From Posidonia oceanica (taxonomy: Eukaryota > Streptophyta > Magnoliopsida > Alismatales > Posidoniaceae), in NCBI GenBank assembly GCA_037176725.1, contig JAZBRS010000026.1:150857501-150921500 (forward strand): DNA of 64,000 nt, read 5' to 3'. Each line of letters begins with the position of its first letter. Positions within the stretch are counted from its first letter, which is position 1. Of this stretch, positions 1 to 10,890 are shown one piece after another. The translations under genes were made by a program, and so were the position numbers. A model generated the notes under the pieces. That model ran no database searches, was not told the origin of the DNA, and saw only the letters and a program-made list of their open reading frames with translations.

Positions 1-1593
1 TAGCACCTGCCACTTAACACATCTGCCTACCATGGCTGGTTTCTGGAAGAGGAATTTGATAGGATCATGCCGGCATAAGAGCTGAACTGGGTATGCCATC
101 ATGTAATGCCTTAATTTCTGTGCAGCCCAGACAAGAGATAGGCAGGTCTTCTCTATTGTACTGTACCTGGCTTTGCATTCATTGAACTTCTTGCTTAGGT
201 AATAAATGACGCGTTCCTTTCTGCCGGACTCATCATGTTGGCCCAAGACAGCGCCCATGGAATGCTGCGTGGTAGAAAGGTAGAGAAGTAAGGGTCTCCC
301 TAGTGTGGGGAGAACCAAGACAGGAGGTTTGATCAACAGCTGCTTGATCTTGGTAAATGCAGCCTGACACTCCTCACTCCAATCAATCTGTGCATTCTTC
401 TTCAGGAGCTTGAATATTGGCTCGCAAATGGGCGTAAGCTGTGCAATGAAGCGACTGGTATACTGTAAACGCCCTAGCAGGCCCCTAACCTCCTTTTCAG
501 TTCGAGGGGGTAGCATATCCACGATGGCTTTTGCCTTCATCGGGTCCACTTCAATCCCGCTTTGGCTAACAATGTAGCCCAGCAGTTTGCCAGAAGACAC
601 CCTGAATACACACTTATTGGGGTTGGGGCGCAACTTATACTTCCGTAGACGGTTAAAGAGCTTCTTCAAACAGGCTAGGTGATCCTCAGGCTCTTTGGTT
701 TTAGCAATCATATCATCCACGTATACCTCAACTTCTTGGTGCATGAGGTCGTGGGACAGTGTAGTCATGGCCCTCTGATAGGTTGCACCAGCATTCCTCA
801 GCCCAAACGGCATAACTTAGTAGCAGAAGACTCCCTAGGGGGTGATAAATGAAGTCTTTTCCATGTCTTCTTCTACCATTTTGATCTGGTTATAGCCGGA
901 GAAGCCGTCCATGAAGGAGAGCATTTTGTGGCCTGCTGTATTGTCGACTAGGACGTCAATGTGAGGCAAAGGAAAATCGTCCTTGGGACTCACCTTGTTC
1001 AGGTCTTTATAGTTGATGCATATCTGGACTCGGCCATCTTTCTTGGGCATGGGTACATTGTTTGCCAGCCACTCAGGATAAAGGATGACCTTCAGGAAAT
1101 TGACTTTGTGCTGTTTCATGATCTCTTCTTTGATCATAAGCAGCCACTGCGGTCGCCATCTTCTCAGTTTCTGCTTTATTGGCTTGGCATCTGGATTCAA
1201 GGGCAGGTTGTGCACCACTATCTCTACATCAAGGCCAACCATATCTTCATAACTCCAGGCGAAGACATCCACATACTCCTTCAGGAATGCGATGAACTCT
1301 GCTCAGGCCTGGGGGGATAGCTGGGCACTGATACAAACCTCTCTGTCTTCTTCAGCTGTGCCGATATTAACAACCTCTGTTTCTTCTTCAACATGCAGGT
1401 TGGGGCCTTCTAGATCGTCGTCATAGGGCCGAAACTCGGGCAATGGTTCGTCAATCTCGTCCTCGCCCGTATCATCCTCCTCTCCATATGCAATAAGTTC
1501 CGAAAGGATCTCTTTCTCAAAAGAAGGGTTTGTGATGTCGAAAGAGTGTATGTGTTCTGTTGCTTGGCCCTGATGACGCTTCAAGATGGTCAC
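1..1593 (-). pseudogene. Element A reverse transcriptase and RNase H (partial, broken)
   Basis: The product would copy element RNA into DNA in cytoplasmic particles. Reading down from 1593 there is an acidic linker, then the Tat-type entry DVFAWSYEDMVGLD, the finger motif VKQKLRRWRPQ-like (here PIKQKLRRWRP), PKKDGRV, FPLPHIDVLVDNTAGHKM and FSGYNQIKM. The palm motif YVDDMIAK follows near 714, and the RNase H domain (MGAVLGQHDESGRK, YSTIEKTCLSL) runs to the window edge. Three stops interrupt the frame: TGA near 1301, TAG at 835-837 where B and C read Trp (TGG), and TAA at 817-819 where they read Gln (CAA). Below the last stop the frame is open to position 1. Catalytic YVDD is intact, but the gene cannot give a full protein. 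Confidence 0.85.
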
Positions 1594-2714
1594 GCTTACG
1601 TGAGTATTCTTGTAGCCTCGATGTGCGGCCTCTGTCCTGGCAACTTCCTCTACCTACTCTGGCCTGACTGATTCTGTTAAGTGCTCTGTTATTGATGCTG
1701 CTGATGGCCCTGCTGATTCTATCAATGGCACTGCTGATGGCGCTGCTACTGAGGCTGCCGATAACTCTGTTATTGATGCTGCTTTCAGGTCTGTTGGCTC
1801 AGTTGCTGCTTGGACTGCTGATGCTTCCTCCTTCGAGCCTTCTAGTGTACTTGTGGAGGTTATGTCGGACTGGCGGCTGATCTTAGTACTGTCACTTGCT
1901 ACACTGCCCGAGTGAGGCATGTGCTGCACAAACCACCTAGACCGGCCTTCTGGTTGCAAAGTAATGAGCTCATCTGGTCTAGGGGAGTTCGATGCTGTTG
2001 AGTCTTCTTCTAAGACCATGATAGAGGCATGGTCTTCTTGCAAAGGAGGGTCCGTAACCATGGCTTTCCCTTTCCTTTCTGCAGCTTGGTGCTCTGCCAG
2101 GTCTTCTGCTAACGACTTGAGCTGTTCCTGATAAAGTAGCTCTAAGTCTCCCATCCATGAATCGACCTGGGCTTCTATCGCCACTCCTTCCTCCTCATCC
2201 GGGGTGAGTCAACGTAGTAGGCACCGAGGGCCTGCGGCTCTGGCCTGGCTGCTAGATGGATTACCACCTTTGATGTTTGCATTGTTCGGCTTACGGGCGC
2301 GCCTGATTGCGATGGCTTCAAGATCTTAGATCCAAACTGACTGGTCAGTGGGGCTGTAGATGGGTACGTTGCCAAGGTCACTATTGCAATTGGAGGGCAG
2401 GTAGAGGTGCTCTTCTGAGGGCCCAAGGGTTGGGAGACTATGCTGCTCAACTAGACCTCTGCATCTGGTTGTGATAGTGAGAGTGCGGCCTTTGACGCCA
2501 TGGGGGCCTGCCACGAGAGTTGCTATTTTGCGGCAGAAAGATGTGTAGTGGACAACGCCGGCTACATTCTCTGTGATGCGGCTGCTGAAGTGGGCCGAGT
2601 CGCGCTGCTGATTGAATTCACTGACTATCCCTCCAGAGAGAGTGACAGCGGTACTGATGCGACTGCGACCGCAGGTTGCCTGCCTAACTGTGCCTGAAGA
2701 AGTGTCCCTGATTT
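1594..2714 (-). pseudogene. Element A hypervariable linker between protease and reverse transcriptase
   Basis: This stretch joins the protease-side reading frame to reverse transcriptase. The best piece (1654-2184) is rich in Ala, Ser, Glu and Thr, with ITE/ASVAAPSA-like repeats. It holds the phrase DELITLQPE...SRWFVQHMPHSG, which is also found in B (DELITLQP...SRWFVQRMPHLD) and C. The repeats around that phrase differ completely between the copies. Several frame changes occur between 2175 and 2838. No known domain is visible. It is probably a flexible or intrinsically disordered segment of the polyprotein, or a remnant of an intron-like region as known in Ogre elements. I cannot decide which. 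Confidence 0.6.
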
Positions 2715-5018
2715 CTAAGCTGCCGCTGCTGCTTGTGCTTGTGATACAGATGTGGCTGCAGAAACGTGAAAGCTTGTCAGTCCTGCCACAGGGCCCGCTA
2801 AGTTGTCTGCTGTATCTATTGAGGGTAGGGCCAAACAAACCGACCGAGGTGCCTCTGTGCTGATCAGAGCTTTGCCGCCAGTTGGGACTACCTCTACTGC
2901 GCCAGACTGCTCCTCATCCGAGTGGTAGTCCTCAATGCAGACCCAATCTTCTGCCGGCACTGTGGCTTGACCATCAGTTGATACCAGAATACCTGCACTG
3001 GTGAAGTTAGTGAGGTCCCTGGGGATGACCGTCTTCTGATCCTTCAACTGAAAGCAGTCATCTTCGTTGGGCTTGGGCTCATATCCGAGGCCTTCTGATT
3101 TCCTCCGCTCCACTGCTACGATCGGCTCCGTGATCCCTTGGCCGTGACACCCGAGCGGTGTACCCTTTTCGTAACCCCATTTGTGACATACATTCTCAAC
3201 CATTCGCAAGGGGTTGTTGTGAACGGCCAAGGAGTTGACACGTTCAAGATCAGGAATGAAGTTAACCAGCTCACACCGATTAATGCGATACAAAGCATCG
3301 AAAGTTTCAGGGTCAAAAGGGATGGTTTGTGAAGAGACGGGGGAGACTGCCTCGATCCGCTCCTTCTCAAAGTTCTCTGCCATGACGACAATGACATCAT
3401 CGCCGCGGCGGTACTTTATCATGCGATGGAGGGTCGAGGGAAGGACCTGATGCTTGTGGAGCTAAAGGCACCCAAGCAGCAAGTTAAAGTTTGGCTTCAA
3501 GTCGACGACATAGAATTCTACATCGAATACGACCGGGCCAATGGCAAGAGGAATAATCAGGATCCCTAGAGTGTCATGGTGGGTGTTGTCAAAAGCTGTC
3601 ATTCCTTTTACGGCTGGTGTGATATCCTTGGCTTTGAATCCGAGCTTTGTTGCAGTACGCAAGGGGTAGACATTAAGGCCTGACCCGTTATCAACTAGCA
3701 TTAGAGGAATGCGAAAGTTTTTGAATTGAACTGTGATGAACAGGGGTTGGTTGTGATTAATCCCCACCGGAGGTAGTTCATCACTTGTAAAAGAGATGAT
3801 CTGAGGCTCCGCAATCATCCCTACCATGCTTTCCAAGGCTGAAGGCTTAATAGATTGGGACACACGGGCGGCTTGGAACACGCGAAGAAAAGCTTCGCGG
3901 TGTTTGGTAGAGGTGTGGATCAGGTCCCAAATGGAAATGTCGGCTTTGACCTTCATAAATTGGGAAGTGATGTCAGCCTTAGGTTGGTTTTTCTTGGCAG
4001 TAGGAGGGGGAGCTTTGGTGGCGGGCTCTAAAGGGACAGTCACAAGAGATTGGGTAAAGGCCTGGTTTGCTACAGGTTGGGCTGAGGCTTGGCTTATTAC
4101 AGGTTGGCTAGAGGCTGGGTCTGCTATGGGTTGGTTAGAGGGTGGGAGCATAGCAGGTTCTGGGTAATTTGGCCTAACTGCCGGTGTTGGGGGTCTGTAG
4201 ACCCTCCCCGATTGTGTTACTTCCGTACACATTTCTGTGGTGTAGCTGTAAGGTATGTGATGGGTGTCCTGAGTTAAATCAATAACCACAGGAGCACGTG
4301 CTGCGAGCACAAGAGGAGTTACAGGGGTGCCTACTGGATACTGAGGAGAAAGGTACAGTTGTTGGGGTGGGAAGGCAGGGGTTGGCTGAGGTCTGCCTAA
4401 AAGATGTATAGGGGATCCTAACTGAGGCCGCCCTAAGAGGTGGACAGGGGATCTAGGCTGGGCCCTAGCTAGGAGGTGTATAGGGGGTTGAGCTTGAGGA
4501 AGCACAGTAGGGGGCGCGAAGGGGCGCTCCGGCTTGGCACGTGGTCGGATCATGTGAACTCCTGACTCGGAGCCGACAACAGCCATAAGATAAAGATCTA
4601 CAGGAAAAGGCTCAGAGATATCAGAGATAAGATCAGAAGGGTCTACCACAGATGTAGTAGGCCTAGAAGGGAAAAGAGAGTGAATACCTGAGGTTCCCGC
4701 ACCTCCCGGATAAGAGTGCTCTGGTATAGGTTGGTGGACGATACTAGAATGAGGGGGAACAAAAGAAAGAGCAGATGCATGAGTGTGTGCATGAGTGGAT
4801 GCCTCGTGTGTTTCGATCACAATCGTTCCCGATTCGATCAAGTCTGGAATAGCATTCCGTAGGGTGAAGCAATTGTCCGTCGAGTGCCCGACACTTCGAT
4901 GGAAATTGCAAAAGAGGTTCGCCTTATACCAATGCCGCAAGGGATTTGGGGGCAGGCAAACCTCCGGGAATCTCAGGAGCGATGCAACCTTTGGCAAGAT
5001 GGCCGTGAGCGGTTCCAC
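2715..5018 (-). pseudogene. Element A gag C-terminus, aspartic protease and G-patch-like tail
   Basis: The segment 3462-5018 begins with the gag zinc-binding motif CNFHRSVGHSTDNC. It continues through a Pro/Gln-rich region with HLLGRPQ-type repeats and reaches the protease active site LVDNGSGLNVYPL near 3690-3650 (D-N-G in place of the retroviral D-T-G, common in plant Tat-type elements) and the flap-side motif FNLLLG. A TGG-to-TAG stop then replaces Trp of the H-W-L-H-K-H-Q motif at about 3461. Reading resumes as 2715-3422 with MIKYRRGDDVIVVMAENFEKERIEA and the G-patch-like WGYEKGTPLG...GLGYE. The role would be polyprotein maturation inside the particle. The tail from about 2715 to 3050 is acidic and unassigned. 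Confidence 0.75.
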
Positions 5019-5033
5019 TAGTGGGGTGAACTT

Positions 5034-6912
5034 CTACTTCTCAGTGGGTGGCCTTCTTTGCCTTGGGTATGAGCCTTGCTGAACTAGTGCGGCGGGGTAG
5101 ACCGGTCTAGCGGTGGTAGTGATCTGTGTTGTGGGTGGATTCCTAGGTGCAGGAGCATACACCATTTGAGCTGGGGCAGGCCGGGACTGCAGGTGAATAC
5201 GCGCAGCAGGAGAATCGACGAATGCAACAACGGTCTTCGGAGAGTCTTTCTTCTTGGGACGGTTGTTGCTGCTATCGCTGTTGTTGTTGGAGGTGCTGCT
5301 GTTGGCACTGTTACTGCTGATCGCGGCCTGCTTAGCGAACGCAGAGAGAGCAGGGAAGTTGCCACTCCGTAAAGAACTCTCCACGCGCGCTCTAGCTCGG
5401 ATTAGTGCGGCAAAAGTAGTGACAGGTTGAATGCTAAGCAGAGCCCCGAGAGATGGCTGTGCCCCCTTGATAACGATCTCAATAGACTCCTCGTCAGAGG
5501 GTCTATCTCGGACCTGTGAAGCAAGGGCGCGCCAGCGGCCGACGTACTCCCCGAACGGCTCGCTGGGATTCTGCTTGGTTGCGATCAAGTTCGCACGCTT
5601 TGGGATTAGATCGAGGTTGAAGGAGTATTGTTCCAAGAACGCCTGACTGAGGTCGTTCCAAGTTTTGACGCCAGCCCAGTCAAGCTCTTCTAGAACAGGC
5701 GGATCAGCAGCCTCTCGTTAGCCTGAAGCTGAGCGAGATCACTGCAATACGCCTTCAGATGTGCTACGGGACAGCCCCTACCATTATTTTTGTCGAAGTC
5801 CGGGATTTTAAACTTCGGAGGGAGTATCGCCTCTGGAAAGCAACAGAGGTCCCGGAACTGGTAGGTCTGGTGCTCAGTACCCTGCACTAGTCGTAGTGCC
5901 TTCTCCAAGACGTCCATCCGGTTATTGATGGGGTCTGGATTTGCTACCATAGGAGAGGGATCGGTAGGGGTAGTGAGCACATACGCCGAATGGGTCGCAC
6001 CTAAGTGCTCCTCCGGATCTACCATAGCATCACCTGGTCGAGCAACAGGATGGCCGACGTATCCGTGCGTTGGAACTGTGTATGCAGGGATGTATGCAGG
6101 GTTCTGGGCCTGATGCAAGGGAGGAGGGTAAATGACATGCTGTGCTGTGGAAGGGGTAGAGTGCTGGAGCACCAGTTGCTACCCAAGCGGGGTGCTAGAC
6201 AGCGAGCCAGTGGGGTACTAGGCTCCAGCCAGCCCAAAGGACTGGCCACCAAGGGGCGGAGGTGCATGCTGTGCTATGTGTTGTGTTGTGGGAGGCGGTA
6301 AACGGGCCCCCATCATCGGAACTATAAGCAGTTGAGACGATGGTCGAGGCAGAGGTGTAGAGGCAAATGCATGATATGCAGGAACTGGCCTCAAGGGAAC
6401 CTCAGAAGCGACAGGAGTGAAAGAGGGACGAACCAATAGAGCCATGCCCTGCAGTCTCTAGGCGAGCTCCATCAGGTGCTGGTACTGTGCCTCAGGCATG
6501 CCGTCAGCGGGAACGCTGAAGTGCAGTGCCGATGAGGGTTGAGAAGCAAGCGGCATGGACACAAACTATCCGGGAGGAACAGGTCCTACAGTAAGAGTCG
6601 CAGCAGCGGTAGAAGGGATGTCAATGGTGACATATCCCTGGGAAAGAGGGGCCAAAGGCGTCTCCGGAACGCGAGTAACGGTCATCAAGATGGACTCGAC
6701 GACCAGATCCAGAGGGATTGGTGCTTGCCAATGTCCCGGGACAAACTGAGATACCAGAGGCGTCAGGGGAGGAAACCCTGGCATCAGAGGAGGAACAAAG
6801 GGGACTGAAGGAGCAACCGAAGGGGCCGGAGCGGAAACACCCTCTGTGACAAGAGTAAAGAGAGGCTCACTAACATACTAGGCCATTGCTAACCTAGAGC
6901 GTGTGAGGATAG
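5034..6912 (-). pseudogene. Element A gag capsid region (broken)
   Basis: This is the structural capsid gene. Fragments at 5034-5636, 5690-6172, 6218-6445 and 6566-6784 line up in order with the longer gag frame of B. The capsid core is recognisable by YQFRDLCCFPEAILPPKFKIPDF, GRGCPVAHLKAYC, the SFNLDLIPKRANL segment, PFGEYVGRWRALASQVRD and ESLRSGNFPALSAFAKQA-like text. Between about 5640 and 5700 a deletion of roughly 40 bp relative to B removes the conserved Trp-Phe-containing helix (the PALKWF region) and shifts the frame. The N-terminal part is Pro/Gln/His-rich. The upstream limit at about 6912 is taken from the start of the matching segment in B. Confidence 0.7.
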
Positions 6913-8083
6913 GGCTGCGACAGGGATGAAGAGGGCGAGTCCTAGTAGGAGCTATCCTCGCAAATGCAGATAGCTCAGAAGGGGAATGGTCGTGAACAAA
7001 GGTCGCAACAGGGGTGTCAGAAGGGGACAGTACTCAAGCTCCAGCAAGGGAACTCGCTTACTGATCACTACTGACACAAACAGAAGCAAACAGGGATTAG
7101 GAACTGAAAGACAGATGCAAATGAGTTAAGTTAAATGACATGAATGATATGTATGCTTTCTAACATGCTCTCCCTTACCAATCTAGTGTATCCTAGTAGG
7201 TAGCCTACTTCGGGTACTCACAGGTGTATGGGTCACCGACTCAGGTCAGAAAAAGCAAGTCCCCTGTCGAACACTTAGTCAGAGCTGAGGAAATAACAGG
7301 GTGGTGCATTGGTGGCCCTGACCCCGCCAAAAGCGTGGGTAGTACCCTCCAGTAGCACCGACACGACCCCTAGACAAGGGGGGATAGACCGACTGACTTG
7401 GGCCACGCCAGAAGCAGTGGAACAAGAGGTCGGGACCATCCTTCGCAGACTAATAGGTGGACTCAGATAAGAGGATGCATGCCCTATATGATGCTTATGC
7501 AAATGCTTAGAGTTTTTTATCTTGCATGTTTTATTAACCCAAGGGGGTGCAGGATTGTTTGAAGTCCCTAGTTGTTCCTAGAAGTTCTTTTTACTTGCCA
7601 TTTTTAGTTAGCCACAAGGAAAGCAATCAGTCTCTACTATCCTAGGCATGGCATGTGCAAAAGGGAAGAAAATCAACCAAATATGGCAGGCAAACAACAT
7701 ACAACACTGCAAAAGGCAAGTGCATGGCATGTGCAGGTGTTTGTGAGCATGATTGTGAAGGGAAAGCATTCATCATGTCAAAAGGCATATGTACAGGGCA
7801 TGTGCGTGTGTAGTGACATAGCAAGTGTGTAAAAGAAGCATTCATCATTTAAAAAGCATGTATTGTTGCCAAACAAGTATGTAGACATGCATTATGCAGG
7901 AAATAGAGCAATAATAAGCAAATAAGATAAAGAAAGTAAAGACAGGTAAGCAGTAAAGCAAATAAGAGCAGAAGCAAAGAAAAAAACAGGTAAACAAGCA
8001 AAAGAGACAAAGCAGAGCAAGGCAAAGGGAATGCCATGGCGAAGCGGACGAGGCAGGTGCAAAACCTAAGCAGAGTAGCCACA
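6913..8083 (-). other. Element A leader between primer site and gag
   Basis: No coding capacity is visible. The block at about 7140-7480 (tatgctttctaacatgctctccc and onward) matches the same leader position in B (about 25450-25770) and C (about 50440-50740), so it is a conserved untranslated leader of this family. From 7640 to 8035 the plus strand is rich in agcaa and gcatg words. Short apparent reading frames here are explained by that low-complexity composition. Confidence 0.65.
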
Positions 8084-8100
8084 AGGCGACTCGCTAGGAG
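8084..8100 (+). other. PBS-like sequence of element A in inverted orientation
   Basis: In B and C the primer binding site lies on the minus strand beside the LTR (TGGCGACTCCGCTGGGGA). At the corresponding place in A the best match, aggcgactcgctaggag, lies on the plus strand, that is backwards relative to the element, and the LTR edge tgtagtaatcc is missing. LTR similarity to C resumes only at about 8171. A local inversion or rearrangement of the primer-site region would explain this; chance similarity cannot be excluded. Confidence 0.35.
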
Positions 8101-8479
8101 TTGGCACAGAAGAGCAAACAAAATAGGCAAAAGAGGCAGACAAAGGCAAGCAAAGATGCGAAAGCAGGCGAACGACCATGCACGATGCCAAAGCTCGCGT
8201 GCATCGATCGGAATCAGGTTCACTATTAGCGGCTGTGTCCGAGAAGGAAGACTTGACTCAGAAACACTTAAAAAAGGGAAAAAAGGAAAGAAAAGAAGAA
8301 GATAAGACAAATCAGAGTCGCCACCGTGTCTATTAAGTCAGGAGACAAGGAAAACCGGGGAAATGCGTGAATAAATACGCAAAACTAAGCAAAGGATGCA
8401 ATGCAATGCAATGCGAAAGAAATGAGATGCAAATGAATGCAAATGATATGACTCATGCCTAGAATAAGGGCAATATGGT

Positions 8480-8580
8480 CATTACGGGCCAAGAGAAAGG
8501 GCAAGGACTCCTGTTACATGCGGGGAAGGTGTTAGGCACCCCCGACACGCTTGAGAATCGATCTTTCTAGGCTTACGCTC
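8480..8580 (-). promoter_or_regulatory. Conserved R/U5 block of the A LTR
   Basis: The text gggcaaggactcctgttac followed by gaaggtgttaggcaccccc is nearly identical in A, B (26690-26775) and C (51745-51835), while most of the LTR is not. On the element strand it reads as GGGTGCCTAACACCTTCC, a motif I recognise from many Tat-type LTRs near the R/U5 boundary. It may act in RNA 3'-end formation or reverse-transcription strand transfer; this is inference. Confidence 0.5.
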
Positions 8581-8856
8581 GCATACACAGGGAAATGCAG
8601 ATTTTGAATGCCTAAGTGCCATGAATGCCTAATTAGATACTCATAGGTGTGCTCTAAGTGATGGAATGCGATGCAAGGAATTAAACGTGCTATCTAAGCG
8701 CTCAGCAATGCTGTCTGTGTTCCGAACTAGGCAAACCCTGGTTTGTGAGAACTCCAGGCAGTAAGCATCACTGCCCTATATGCAAATGCAGGTGATAAAA
8801 CAAAATAGCGGTAAAACCAAGCAATGCGGGCGACATGCAAAGGAAAACAGTGTCAA

Positions 8857-9115
8857 ACACGCAAAACGGTGCGAGAAACGAAAGCAGGCACACAAAACAA
8901 TGCAAAAAACGAAGCAGACACGCAAAACGGTACAAGAAACAAAGTGGGCACGTAAAACGGTGCAAGAAATAAAACAGGCACGCAAAACAGTGCAAGAAAC
9001 AAAGCATGCACGCAAAATGGTGCAAGAAACAAAGCATGCACGCAAAACAGTGCAAAAGACAAAGCAGGCATGCAAAATGGTGCGAGAAACAAAGTTGACA
9101 TGCAAAACGGTGCCA
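8857..9115. repeat. 30-bp minisatellite in the A LTR, about 9 units
   Basis: The unit reads like cgcaaaacggtgcaagaaac plus aaagcaggca, with 30-bp spacing and a few substitutions per unit. Because 30 is a multiple of three, several long open frames appear on both strands, but none has domain character. The corresponding part of C (about 52080-52220) shows only faint traces, so the expansion is specific to A. Confidence 0.85.
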
Positions 9116-9889
9116 AAGCAAGCAAAACAAAACATCGATAAAGCCATGCAGATGCAGATGCAAAATCATGCAAAGGGGAAGAGCGGATCAAGTAAGGAGA
9201 GGCAAACAGTGTAAGTGTGAGAACAAACACTGTTTAAGGACCACACAATGTAGGTGTAAAGACCTACAATGGGGAAAGGAAGCAAGTGGAGGGATTACCA
9301 CTAATCTGTGACTGTTTCCCACCAAAGTGTCCCACGATATGTCTCACACGCTGCTAAAAGCTCACGGTGCAATTGGATCGTGGAAAAGGGGGAAGAAGGT
9401 CGCAATTAGTAGTGAATCTAGGGAAAATTCAACCCAAAAACACTAGAGTACGCGAAAAGAGGAGATAGAGTTAATAGGCAAGAAGGAAGTCCTAATCTAC
9501 ATGCTTGGAAAAAGCGATGCAAAAACAATGCATGCAAATGCAAATGATATGCAATGGATGCTGTGCAGGAGTTCAGAAGGACTTACCTTGGAGATCTGAA
9601 GCCTGATCTGAGGAGAACTTGGTCTGCATTAAAGTCTGCTTCGCCAAGGAGGTCCAGGCAACTTGGTTGTGAAGATCCAGAGGTCCAATCAGGAGATATG
9701 CAGGCTTCAAGGTAGAAGGCTTAAGAACAGGGGAGAAGAAGGGATCTAAGTGTAAAAGGGGTCCTAGGGGTGTACAAAACAGGTCCTCCCATGTACATAG
9801 GAGCTAGGAGTGCTTAAAAGTGTGCAAACAAATGCTAAATGCAGTGATGCATGGGTGCAATGCATGCAAAAATGCAAAAAAGGACCTAA

Positions 9890-10890
9890 GTATGATGTTT
9901 TAGAAAAGTTAGGGACCTATATGCAAGTTTTTGAAAAAGTTGAGGACCTAGATGCAAAGATTTTGAAAAGTTAGGGGCTTATATGCAAAGTTTTTGAAAA
10001 GGTAAGGGTCTGGATGCAGTTAAAATAAAATGCAATGTCTGAAATGCAATTTAATAAGGTAAAACATGCATTTAAATGATTTTTTTAAACATGCAATGGA
10101 CTGAAGTGCAATTTGGAAACATGCAGGGGCTAAAATGCAATTTTATAAGGTAAAATATGCTCTTAAATGATTTCTGTAAACATGCTGAGGACTGAAATGC
10201 AATTTTGAAACATGCAGGGGCTAAAATACAATTTTATAAGGAAAAAATGCAAATAAATGATGCTGTGCATGCAAATGGAGGACTAAAGTGCAAAAATAAA
10301 GAAAGATGGGATAAAAGTGCAATGCAGTAAGGAAAAGATAGAAATTAAATGAGTTAAAGAACTGAACAGAGGACTAAACAGCAAATAAAATAAACAGGAC
10401 GGATAGAAAGCAATTTAATAAGGTAAAAACAGATGATTAAATGACTTTTATCAATCACAGGACCTAACTGCAAAAATAAAAAGCTACTAGACTAGAAAAT
10501 AAAGAGCAGAAAACTATTTTACACTAGAGCAGGACCCATATGTAAATAAAATAAATGATTGGGCTGGAAATTAAAAGACAGAAACTTATTTTGAACTTGA
10601 ACAGGATTGATATGTAAATAAAATAAATAACTGGGCTGGAATTAAAGAAAAGTAAAAAAGCTGTAACTGCAGAGGACTAAAGAGTAATAAAAATAACATG
10701 CTGGGCTGGAAATAAAATAAAGTTAAAGCTTTTACACAGTAGGAGGATTAACATGCAAATTAGCAAGACTATAGGTTTTTTATGCAATTTCATATAGTTT
10801 TATTTCAGAATTAAATGATTCTTAAACGATGGCAGGATCGGAAAGCAAATAAGTAAATCAGCAAGGCAGAAATGCAATTTATGGCAAAGT
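9890..10890. repeat. A/T-rich ~90-bp repeats in the A LTR
   Basis: Phrases such as aataaggtaaaacatgc recur at about 10053, 10145 and 10235, and again in weaker form up to about 10430. They are joined by aggactgaaatgcaatttt-like text. The same kind of ~90-bp unit with aataaggtta occurs in the E LTR (about 55040-55780), which ties A and E to one LTR family. No gene is visible. Confidence 0.6.

Noticed and set aside
8768..9230. Lys/Thr/Gln-rich plus-strand frame and Cys/Phe-rich minus-strand frames
   Set aside because: The 30-bp minisatellite (a multiple of three) keeps all frames open; there is no independent coding evidence.
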